DNA from: Sphaerolaimus hirsutus
Lineage: Eukaryota; Nematoda; Chromadorea; Monhysterida; Sphaerolaimidae
NCBI GenBank assembly: GCA_964036195.1
Contig: OZ038452.1
Coordinates: 19,789,785 to 19,853,784 of the forward strand
Direction: 5' to 3'
DNA: 64,000 bases
The notes under the pieces are model-generated. The model had not been told where the DNA came from. It saw only the letters and a list, made by a program, of their open reading frames with translations, and made no database searches. Positions 36,801 through 48,800 of this stretch are shown piece by piece; the first letter of the stretch is position 1; every line of letters begins with the position of its first letter. A program made the translations under genes and the position numbers.

Positions 36801-39800
36801 TTTCCTATTGGCATAGAAGGCGAAGTAGGCCTGGGGTAGATGGACTGCCAGAGAATTTGTGGGTAAACTCCCATTGTAGACAGAGACACCCAACTCACTG
36901 GTAACGTGCAAATGGCTTTCACCACTGCAGAATGGCCAGACTGCATCATATCGCTCCTCATTGATTCTAGCTGCTTCAAGTCAGAATCCCACATAGTGAC
37001 CAGACTTTTGACACTTCTGTTGTGATGGGGTTTATATATAATATTCGAGGGGGGTTCTTTTTCGAGGATATACGGTACATAGAAATCTGTGTGAATTTTC
37101 ATCAGATCAACACATACGCGGGGAGAAAACAAACACACCCTTTCACTTTTGTGCCAGTGAATATTCGAGAACCAGATTCTGTAGCACGCACAGCTAGGGC
37201 AAAGATAGGACTTCCGTTGTGCGGCGATATGATGTTTTTGACATGATTGTCCCGCCAGATGCACATGCACCCGTCAAATCCGCCAGTTATGGTTGTTTGC
37301 TTGTCCTGCGCGAAGCAGAGATCTCAAACAGCTCAACATGTGCCATATCTAGCATTCCAAAAATGGGTAATGTTTTGAAAATATATTCATTATAATCTAC
37401 ACAAAATTCTCTAAGGGAAAGTATAATAACCTACATCCCTCCCATAAAAGTCGAACACAACGTAAACACCTTCCCAGACAAGTTCACCACCCATTTTCTT
37501 ATCTCACTTCGAACGCAATATCTCCGTCCATGGGGGTGTTATAAGGCTGAAACTTTGTATATATAAATTTGTAAAAACCCCTTACTCCCCAACAATGGGG
37601 GGAGGTGCGGCGACTCACTACAGGGTGGGTCGCCCTATATGCAACATTGGCGCTACGCACACTGAAACCGAATATTTCGGCATACGCACGTTTTTGACAA
37701 ATGCCGAATTAAATGCTGAATAGAAAAAAAGCTTGCTGAATCAAAATCGTCCGGACTCCTGAAAATTGGGCGGTTTGTCAATTCAGCGTGCGACAACGTC
37801 CGTACACTTTTTTAATGCTGAAACATTTGGCATCAAATAAAATCTCAAATGCTGAATTGCGAAGTTTAGCAAGCGCTGAACAAAACATTAGTAACCTCAT
37901 ATTTCCATGAATTCTCAGCAGATTTTGATGGTGTAGCACTTGAAATGATCAGAATGATGTAGCGATCACTATAACGAAGTGATTAGAATGATTACACATG
38001 ATAGCTCAAATATTTCATATTCTCCAATTCACATACCTTATTTTCAACGTTATTTAAGCACTATTCCATGCCAAACTTCACTTGAAATCACAAATGTTCA
38101 ACAAAAGGTGATATACGTAAGAAGTCGACACAAAATGGATATTTTTGACATAAATTACCAATTATAATGCTATCCTATGGCTCCACAGCCATTCTATGGT
38201 TACATATAACATCACAAAGTACTGCCAGTTGTCTAATGTACCTGTATATGGGGACCAATAACCATATCTGGTACTTTTTGAAAAAAACACATTTTATTTT
38301 TAAAAAACGGGGTTGTTGAAAAAAAACATGTTTCATTTTAAAAGGGGGTCATTGAAAAAACGTTTTTTTCCATCCCTACGTTGGGTATCAGATCCAAAAA
38401 AATTTCGGGTCGGGTATTGGTTCCTAACAATTTGCAGGTATCATGTTTGGGTTTGGGTATTGAGGTCAAGTATTGGGTCGGGTTTTCAGGTCAAAATGTT
38501 GGGTATTGAGTAATAGAATTGTTGGGTATTGGGTAATAAAATCATCTGGTATTGGATTGAACAACAAAAATACATCATGGTGTAGTGTATCTATCACAAG
38601 GTGCAACGACACGTGTAAATGCAGCATTTTTTCCAAAAAGGATCATCTTGCTCAAGAAAAAAGCATTACCATGGTTTGTGACATTAAACATAGCTCCATT
38701 TGTAGGGGGATACCATTACAACATTGTGGCTGAGGCCCCCAAAAATAGTGAAAATATTGAACTGTGGGAAACTTTTGTGGGTATTTTAGGGTTTTGAGTG
38801 CAGGTTCGGGTATTGAAGTTGGGTATCGATTTCAGGGTTCGGGTAGTAGAGTCAGGTTTGGGTATCGGGTTTCGGTTCCAAAAAGTGTGCAGGTATCGGG
38901 TTTGGGTTGGGTTGGGTTCCCAACTCTATTACATATTTACAAATTGACATTGGTTTTAGGGTTCTAACGGGATCCCAATCCCGGATCCTGTGAAATTCCG
39001 GGATTTAGCAGTCCCGATCCCAATCCCAAAAATTCGAATCCTGATACGAGAAAAATTAGTGGAAATAGAAAAAATGACATTTTTGCATGCAAAAATGTGA
39101 ACACAAACACCCAGCATCCATTTTATGCCAATTTTCTGGCATCCAACAGTGTTTTGAGACCTTTATGAACAACTGTGGATGCCAGAACATTGGCCAAATC
39201 TCTATCCCAAGACCCCAATCCCAATCCTGAAAAAATGCCAATCCCGATCCTGCTCCCGTGACCTCAATCCCGGCCAATCCCAATCCCAAAATCTCAAAAA
39301 AACCCAACCCTGATCCAGAAAATTCCATCCCGTTTGAACCCTAATTGGTTTATGGCATTTTGATTGTCAAAGCTTCCATTTATGATGGCTACGCCATGTA
39401 ATAATGAGATGAAATGTGTTAGTGTAGTAAATATATAATTTTGTGCCACAGTGCTTACATAATGTTGAAAACAAGGTCAATATTCTATATTTTTTCAAAA
39501 TTTTCCATATCGATGTTAAATATGAAAAATTAGTTGATATCCGATATTCGATACAATACATCGTCCCAACCCTAGTATTGGGGCATATGAAATATCTGAG
39601 CTATCATTTGTAATCATTCAAATCGCTTCTTATAGTGATCGCCACAAAATTCTGATCATTTTTAGTGCTGAACCATCAAAATCGGTTGAGAATTCGTGGA
39701 AATGCTGTTCGGAAATTACAGCCACTAAGAAATTAACCAAACTATCCCAAATGGTTTGAACGTTTTCTTGTTTACACACTTTTGAAAAATGCTGAACTAC

Positions 39801-42800
39801 AATATCTCAAGTATGAGCAGTTTTTAAAAAAAAATTCTGGTCTTCATTTTTGAAGATAATGTTCATACATGCTCATAAAAAATGTTTCATGAAGATGTAT
39901 GAAAAACTGGATGAGATCTGGATCATTTTACAGCAGTAGATTTTCTGCCAAATGCTGAATTGGTTTGCTGAAATGAAAATGACTGGATACAATTTTTTCA
40001 CAAGATGCTGAAATGTTGAATTCAGCATTTGACCAAAAATGCTGGAAAATGATCTAAATCCATCTGAATTTGTCCGAATTTGTACGGATGCTGAATGTCT
40101 GGACCCCAAAACGCTGGTCTAAAACTGTCCAAACAGCAATTTTTTAGTTCGGATTCGGCAGATGAAAACGTGCGTATGCCGAATATTTCGGCTTCAGTGT
40201 GCGTAGCGCCATTGTGGCGTTTTTGGTGTCCCAAGCAAGTTCACCACCCACTTGATTAGCTACACTTTGAAGGCTATATCTCCAGCTGTGAGGGCAGTAG
40301 AAAGCTGAATTTTGGGGGATGTCTTGCCAACAACCCCCCTCACAACACACCAGTGGGGCGGCTGCCGACGACCCACTTAAGCATGGGTCACTGCATATAA
40401 AGTTGATAATTTTTTTAAGAACAGCCCAAGTGTCAGAAACAAGTTCGCCACCCAACTGCATTACAAAAAAATGTTGTGAGAACATACCCGATATAAAATT
40501 GAATCCGATTTGAACCCTAGTTCTGCTCATAAAAATTTTTTCAGTAGGGCACCCACCCTGTCCCATAAACAGCGGACTGAAAATTTCACTTTAAACCAAT
40601 TTTTTGTATCACACTTAAAAAGTTGGTTTACAAAGTTCACTAGGGGAGGGTCTGAGGTTCAAAGTTTTGTAAACAACATAACCTCTAAAATGCTTCCATA
40701 AGGAAATTTATTTGGGGTGAATGAAAAAGTGAAAATTGTGTCAAATTTTGTTCCTGAAATGACATCATTTTGACATCATAGAATTCACCCCAAGTAAATT
40801 TCCTTATGGAGGCATTTGACAGGTTATGTTGTTCACATAACTTTGAACCTAGACCATTCTCTAGTGAACTTTGTAAACCAACTTTGTAAGTGTGAAACCA
40901 AAAAAATGGTTTGAAGTGAAATTTTCATTCTACCGTTTATGGGACAGGGTGGGTGCCCTACTGAAAAACATTATTTTGGCTGAAATAGTGTTCCGACCTG
41001 ATTCAGTATTATATTAGGTATGTTGTTGCAACATTTTTTCAACGCAGTTGGGTGATAAACTTGTTTGGGACACTTGGGCTGTTTTTAGAAAATGGTCAAC
41101 TTTATATGCAGTGAAACATGCTTTAGTGGGTCGTTGGCAGCCGCCCCACTGGTGTATTGCGAGGGGGGTTGTTGGCAAGACATCCCCCAAATTTCAGCTT
41201 TATACCGCCATCACAGCTGGAGATATGGGCCTCATAGTGTAGCCAATCAAGTGGGTGGTGAACTTGTTTGGGACACCAAAAATGCCAAAAAAATTGTTGC
41301 GTATAGAGCGACCCACCCTGTAGTGAGTCGTCGCACCTCCCCCATTGTTTGGGAGTAGAGGGGTCTTACAACTTTATGTATACAAAGTTTCAGCTTTATA
41401 ACACCCCCATGGACGGAGATATTGCATTCGAAGTGAAATAAAAAAATGGGTGGTGAACTTGTCCGGGAAGGTGTTTATGCAACGAATACACTCGAGAAAC
41501 GCCCTGGGGGTTTATTTTTTCAGAGTGAGTACCGTATTTCCTCGAAATACCCCCCCCCCTTGAAATACCCCCCCCCCTCGTTTGACCCCCCCCCCTCTCG
41601 AGACCACTATGAAACAATCACCCCCCCCCCCTCGAAATACCCCCCCCAAATTGAGTGTAAAGGGAACGTACATGACAATAACTGTAGTTTGTGTTCAGTG
41701 TACTGCAGAACACACGTTAAAACAATGTCGGTGTCACGTTAGAACAGTGTACATACCATCTACATGCTAATATTAGCCTACAGAACCTTATAAATGGCGG
41801 TTTTTGTTGCATTTTTCGACGTCTGCGTACGTTTCAGACGACAATTTCGTACTTGGTTTTCAAAAATTTTCTTGTGAAATAATAACCCCCCCCCCTCGAA
41901 ATACCCCCCCCTCGTTTAACCCCCCCCCCCTCTCGGGACCACTATGAAATAATCACCCTCCGGGGGGTATTTCGAGGAAATACGGTATTTTGAGGGGGAC
42001 GGTTAAACGAGGAGGGTATTTCGAGGGGGTTACTATTTCGCCATAATTTTTTTGAACCCACGGTACTTACTAGGTAACTTGTTGTCTGTAACGTATGCAG
42101 ACGTAGGAAAATGCAACAATAAGCACCATGTATACGAGTCTATAGCTTTATATAAGTATGTAATTAGTTAAACCATGTTCTCACGTAACATAGTCATTGT
42201 TTTTAACGTGTATTCTGCATTGCCCGAATCACAAACCGCAGCTTTTGTTATTTATGAACGCTTTACACTCGATTTGGAACGGTGTTTCGAGGAGAGGGTG
42301 GTTTATAAGTTCATGGTGTCCATTTTGAGGGAAGGTATTTCGAGAGAGGGGTATTTCGAGGGGGGGGTGGGGTATTTCGAGGAAAGACGGTATTTTCTTC
42401 TCAATATTTATAAAATTTCAGGGAGTGTTCTTCAATCGCTCTGGTTAAACCCGCAAAACCTATAAAGGTATATTATTTTTGATATTTCTATTTTCTTATA
42501 GCAAATTCAAAAATATTTCCTGAATTTTTCGCACCCTGCGATTCAAGAATACTTAGAAAGAAATGCTATAAAAGTTGAATAATTAATTTTATCTGAGTAG
42601 TTCATGAGTTTTATCAAGTTCAATACAAGGCAGTAGATGCTTGTAGACAGTCATAACAAGGTGGACACTGAAGATAAGTCACACGATAGAGAAACTATAC
42701 AGGATACAATTTATAACTAGCGCTGGCGCACCGGCAAAAATGCTAGACTAAGTGCCGAGTGCGGTCGATTGTTGCCATCCGCAGGTGGAATTTCTCCCTT

Positions 42801-45800
42801 GCTCTTTACCAGATGCCCACCGCATACCTGACAGATGGGTGTGAAAAATTGTGAACATAACGTACACAAAAAGGAGTAAATCACGTAAGTAAAATACGGA
42901 CCTTCCAGAAACAGACATGCGCTGGTCCCAACGTTACAAAAACGCCTTCCACATCGGGGCGAAATTTGGCCGCAAAAAGTATGCTACGAGTGATGCTTCG
43001 CTGTGCCGCTAACAGGGCGCCTGCATTGCAAATATTACTATATACCAGTGAAAATATATGAAATTGTGTGAAGTGAGAATGTCCAACCATCACTCCAGCG
43101 CCACACGGACACTGCAGACTGGCTGTCATTTTCTACATTTCCGCTGCACACCAGCAGGTGTTTCCCGCTGGCTGAAAGACTCACATCGAAGATGATCTGT
43201 GACAACGATCTGTATTCAAGTACCTGTAACTAGGGCTCGAAATAGACTCGACTCGACTCGTGATTCAAGTCCAAAAATGGGTGGACATACCATAGTTCAT
43301 CGAAATACCCCCAGGGGGTTATTTTTTCAGAGTGAGAATTTTGAGCGGGGTATTTCGAAGGGGCGGGGGTTATTCGAGGGGGGGTTAATTATTTCGCCAG
43401 AAATTTTTTGAAATACCAGTACTAATTCGTTGTTTGTAAGGTACGCAGACGTAGATACATGCAACGATAATCGACAAGAATAAGTGTTTCTATACTTATA
43501 TAAGTAAATATGTAGGTGGTATAAACACTGTTCTAACGTCACACAGTCATTGTTTAAACGTGTGTTCTGCATTGCCTGAATAACAAACAGCAGCTTTTGT
43601 GATGTAGGTTCTGTTTACACTCAATTTGGGGGGTATTTCGAGGGGGGGTCTATTAATTCATAGTGCCCATTTTGAGGGGGGGTATTTCGAGGCGTGGGGG
43701 GCAGGGTTGGTTTTATAAAAATTCATTTTAGTAAAATTGTATAAAAATTGTATAAAAATTTTATTTTATTTTTATTTTATTCTTGTTTCATTTTATTTTA
43801 TTTTATTTTATTCCCAAAAGTCATTAATAAAATAAAATGACACATTTTACAAAAATTTTACAAAAATTGTACAAAAATTTTACACAAAATCAGAAACATG
43901 CATGCAAGGCCAGAAAAATGTTATAATTAGACCTATACATGAAAAACCTGTGACAAATTTTTCCCTTTCTTTTCAAAAGTTGCATGCAGTATGTATTGTT
44001 AGCTAGCTGCAAGTGTAAAGTTACAATTATTGATAAGAATTGTTTGCATTTTCAGTAGAAGGACTACTGGAGTGTGCTTGGCACATTTGTAAAATGTCAT
44101 GCAAAGTGTCAATTGTCATGACAAATGTAAAGTAAAGTATCAATTGTCATGCAAAATGTCAAGTGTCATGTAAAATTTCAAGCACAGTGGCAATTGTCAT
44201 GACAAATGTCATGCAAAGTGTAAATTGTGTATCGAAATCTTGTGTTTTTGTATCCATAGTATGTTTTATATCCAAGTCTTATGTTTTTGTATCCAAATGT
44301 TCACATAAGATTTGGAGTCAACAACAACATAATTTGGATACAAAACATAAGATTTTGAAATAAAACATGAGATTTGAACACAATTTGCTTGACAATTGAT
44401 ACTTTAATTTTTACATGTCATGACAATTTACACTTTACTTTACATTTGTCATGACAATTGACACTTTGCATGACATTTTACATGACATTTGACACTTAAC
44501 AATGCTTGGGACTGCCCCCAGATCCATGAAAAAACAGGTAGAGACTCAAGCAATGAGACAAAATTTTACAAAAAATATGAATTTTTATACAATTTTACAA
44601 AAATTCGAATTTTTATACAATTTTTATTTTTATTCTTAAATTTTCCATTTTATTTTATTTTATTTTATTCTTGAATATTCCATTTTATTTTTATTTTATT
44701 TTTATTTTTTTCTGAGATTTTGCCAACCCTGGTGGGGGGTATTTCAAGGGAGGGGGGGGGGTTAATTCGAGGAAATACGGTATATGACCAAGTGTTTTTG
44801 TGTATCTTGATGTTGGGCTGTTGGATTGAACACTGTTGCAATTTAGATTTCATAATGTGTACGTGAAAACATTGCTTAAAAAACCGGTATCTAAAATTTC
44901 CGCAAGGCATCATACCAAAAAGGTAACGCGTCCAACTCGAATTGAAAATTTGAGTTTGAAAAAAATTGTGTTTCGATCGAGCCCTAAGATGTTGTGTATC
45001 TTAATGTAAGAGCGTTTTTACGATGGGAAAAACACCACCCCACAAAATTTGAGACAAACAAATGCAATAATAATTCACGGAACGTAAACTACTATGTATT
45101 TTGTAAACTAAATGTGGGCAAACTTTCTCAGACATTGTGACGGCTTTTCGACGGCAACGGGGACTGCACGGCATGCACAGCCCTGCAGTGGGCTGCGCAG
45201 TACCCCGTCAGAGCACTGCATCGCAAGATCGACGCCGCTACATGGGCTGACCGAGTTCGCCATGTTTTCTAGTGGTTGTAGTGCTCTGCACAATTTCGTT
45301 CCCTTACCCCCCAATTTTAATTACTATTTTTGTGCGCCAAATCTATTTAAGTCAAGTTGGCTAGGTTATGTCTAGCTTAGGTGTAACTGCATTCCACATG
45401 GCATAAGGTGAGAGGGGAATTTCACATTTTTCACTTTGAAATGCCGCGGCGCGGCGTGTGGCCGCCTTTGGGCTCGCCGGCACACTGTTGTGACTCTCTG
45501 GGCGGTCTAAAGCACATTCTACCCTTTACTTATCTTTGGGCAGAGGCGGAGACTGACGGCTGATAGGTAGGTGGCGACCGGAAGCCAGGAACAATGAATT
45601 TCACTCAAAAAAATACAAAAACACTGTTCCGCGTTCCTCCCCATGTTGACTAGATTGTCGTGCGTCATCTAGTATCGGTGGGTGGTAGGAATAGCTTCTG
45701 ATAATGCCCCAAGTGACAAGTCGCAGTCCAAAAAATACTTTTCCGCCGCCCTAGCATAAATATCTCCTCGCGCTCGGAAGGGTGTGGCCATCGGGCTGAA

Positions 45801-48800
45801 ACCTTTCTCACGGGCGCTAGCTGACCGGATAGTCACAATAGTGGGTCGCGGGGTCGGAGGTGATAAGCATTTCGCGCCCGCGAGCATTTTCTAGCTACCG
45901 TAACTTATGAATACAAAACCCCCAAACTAAGTTTCCATGTGACATGTAGAAATTGTTGTACATATCGTTTCACGCCAATGCCTTTCATTCCCGCGAGTTT
46001 AATTAATCGTTCTGTATTTTAATTAATTAACATTAGTTGTAAGCTTGTATTAGCTGTTTAATTACTGGTTAGCTTAAATTGCTGTATTAGATTTTGATGT
46101 CGTAATTGCCTTTGTACATACTTTGTTCATTCTATTTTTGTAAATATGCGTTGCACTGCATTGTTATCTGTTTCAAGTCGTCTTAGATTAAGTAGGGATT
46201 TGTAGGTAATTATGGAAGTGAGTAATTGTCGCACCAAGTAAACTTGTAAATTATAGACTAAGCCCCATGTCGCATGAAGCTCTTAATTACTGTTGTTAGC
46301 TGATATTAATTAGTACATTTTCCATAAGCAGTTGTGTTACGTACGATTTTACTAAGTGCTTACATCAGAGCTTATGTGATTTGAAAGTGATTTTGTAACC
46401 TTGCCGTTTTTATGTCTTTTTAGCTTTTTATTCAAGTCGATTATGGTAGCCTTGATTGCCTTATAAGTAGCTGAAATTGTTTTTCCCCCCAACTTTGTCG
46501 ATGCGACGAAAGCTGATTTTGCTTCTACTCTGCCGCTACTGTTCTTCCATCGCCCTAAAAATAAACTCTCTTCTCAACCCAACTTGGACCCCCTTTTTGT
46601 ATCAGCACTAAGTACTTACTGTTTTCCCTTAGTTAGCTAATTAACAACTGCTCTAATTGCCGCGCTGCTTATGCTGAGTGTAAGTGCTGTGCGTGCTGCA
46701 GGAAACGGAACAGCGTGAGCCACCGAGTGGTTCATCACACGTTCTGAAAAACCTACCGTCTTCGGACACGTTTCCTTAAAATTTACAACACGCATTTATA
46801 ATCTGGACCTCTGGGCCCAGTGCAGTGCACTGCAGCGGCAAGCGGCCGATGAAGTGGGAATAGAGGGAAAAGTGCGGTAAAAAACCTCGTGAATCGTGTA
46901 GTCGAAATACAGCTGAATACACGGATTCATGACAACTTGGTAGCAGACGCGAGTGGTTTGCTTAATTCACTTCAGTGAACGGTGCGGCGCCTGATCAACG
47001 CCAAGCCGTTAAGTGATAAGTAACAAACAATCTGTCGCGCCGGGTGGAAACGCTGCGGTCAGGAGGGCCAGCGTCGATCCCAGGGTCAGTTGAGGAAGTG
47101 TGGAGAGCTGCAGAACAGCTACAGAAGCGCACGCGCCGAGAGGCGGCTTTGCGCAGGGCACAGCAGACTGCGGACGCGCAGGACGCTGAGGTTGAACAGG
47201 TAAGAGTTGAAGCAGGTGCGCAGGAAGCGGAAGCGGAAGCCGAGCGCGCACAGGAAGCAGCGACTTGGACCAGACGCACAGAGGATAGCACTCCCGTTGT
47301 CCGGCCAGTGCTGCAATTTGGAATTGCACATGCAGGAACAGGCGGCAGCCGTTGGGATACGCCGGCTTGCGCGCCAGGTGCGCTACCGACTGGGGCGGCC
47401 TGACTAGCGTCCAGTGGAGGCACAGAAACAGAACGCCCACCAGATAGTCCGCTCCTGCGACCCGACAGGCCAGTAAGTGCTGAGCCCGGGCGAGAGCAGC
47501 GGAAATCAAGTAAGTGGGGTTTATTTCGACGATTGTGGGGAAAAAGCGGCCGTAGCTCCCCGGTGTCGACAGGGTCTGGATCACAGGCTGATTCAGCAGG
47601 GTACGCTGGTGAAGACGAGCCCGTGAGTTCGTCTGCATACCAGCGTAGAAGTGGTGAGACTTCTGTAAATCTAATTGATACCCCAGTAGTGATCCCAGAT
47701 ATAAATATTGAATTTCCCTCGTTAGCCGAAGAGCTCGAAGAGGCGGAAAATTCATTGGGGGAGCTTCAATTAAGTGCCCCGCGAAGTTCTTCCACACCAC
47801 GTGAGCTTGCGTCTGCGCAAGGCTCGATTGAAAGCTGTGTCTCTTCGAACAGAGCACGGCGTAGAATCGTAGGACCGTCTCCCATAAATCAAAGCAGAAT
47901 GACTAGCACCCCGCCCCCAGGATCGAGTGTGACGACCGCGCCGGGCACGCTCACCACGGCGACGACTACCCCGGCGGCGACCAACCAAGTGACGCCGGGC
48001 CAGATCTTGACGGCGGCGACTGTGGCGGACCCGGGCAGGGAAACCACTGGGTACACTAGAGAAGGTTGGACCTTCCCGGGCATGATACAACTATTGCACC
48101 AGTGGTCTGGGGAACTTACTCGCGCGGGACCAGCGGCGATTTCAGTTAATGCTTCCACAGCAGATAAAAATAAGCTACAGGCCATTAGGCTAGGCTTGAG
48201 TATGTACACCAGCGTAGGTAACCCCAGCGCGCTGGAGCAGTCCACCACTCAATTTTTGGCGTTTTGTTCTAACAGGGGATTAATTCCACCCATTGCATCG
48301 GCAGCTAATGCTACCTTAGGCGCAGGAACGGCCCCTGGGAACACAACCGCGCAGACTGTGCCCCCGCCGGCGAGTGTAAGCGGATCAGCGGGCGGCAGTG
48401 GAGCGGCGCCTGCGCCTGCAAACGCTACGGCTCAGCCAGCTACCAGTGTAATCAATTTGGCGGGACAGCCGGGTCCCTCCTCCCCAGGATCGTCAGGATC
48501 GATTTCACCTGCACCTAATCCTACGGATCCAGACTATCTGGCGCAGCACCAGGTGCCGCACGGCACGGCTGCTACGCTGACCGCCCTGGCTACGCAGTGC
48601 GATGCATTCACAGGAAGGGCTGACAAGAGTTTCAAGGACTGGAGACGTAAGTGGGATATTTTGTGTGATGCGCTAGGTGTTTCAATGCGCTCTAGGCAAA
48701 AGTTGCTGCCTATCTTTTTACAAAAGAATGCTAATTCTATTTTTGTAGCTAGAAGGCGGGAACTGCGCGCACTTGATTACAAAGCCATGATGGACCGTTT

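Larger units (their letters stand above)
37463..41484. mobile_element. Large foldback element with paired arms
   Basis: The left arm AACGTAAACACCTTCCCAGA… (37,463-37,648, continued 40,211-40,740) mirrors the right arm 40,760-41,484 (…CCGGGAAGGTGTTTATGC). Shared blocks include GGTGGTGAACTTG, GGGTGGGTCGC, GACGGAGATATTGC and AGCTGGAGATATGG. The centre near 40,745 has mirrored GGGGTGAAT…TGACATCA, linking it to 3,741-6,470. A 2.56-kb element sits in the left arm. Outer ends are approximate. Confidence 0.6.

Noticed and set aside
37306-37370. Extension of EML exon 7 upstream of the CGCAG acceptor
   Set aside because: Frames here contain a TGA or do not join exon 6 in phase. The acceptor at 37,306 gives a phase-0 join with exon 6 and matches the EML pattern.
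45669-45887. 72-codon minus ORF starting MLAGAKC, seen in all three LTRs
   Set aside because: Shared only because the LTRs are copies of one sequence. No conserved domain, and the solo LTR version differs at amino-acid-changing positions.
47009-47857. 282-codon minus-strand ORF opposite the leader and gag start
   Set aside because: It is GC-rich sequence read antisense to a gag frame with coiled-coil and Ser/Pro-rich coding character. No domain, and the sense frame continues through the region.
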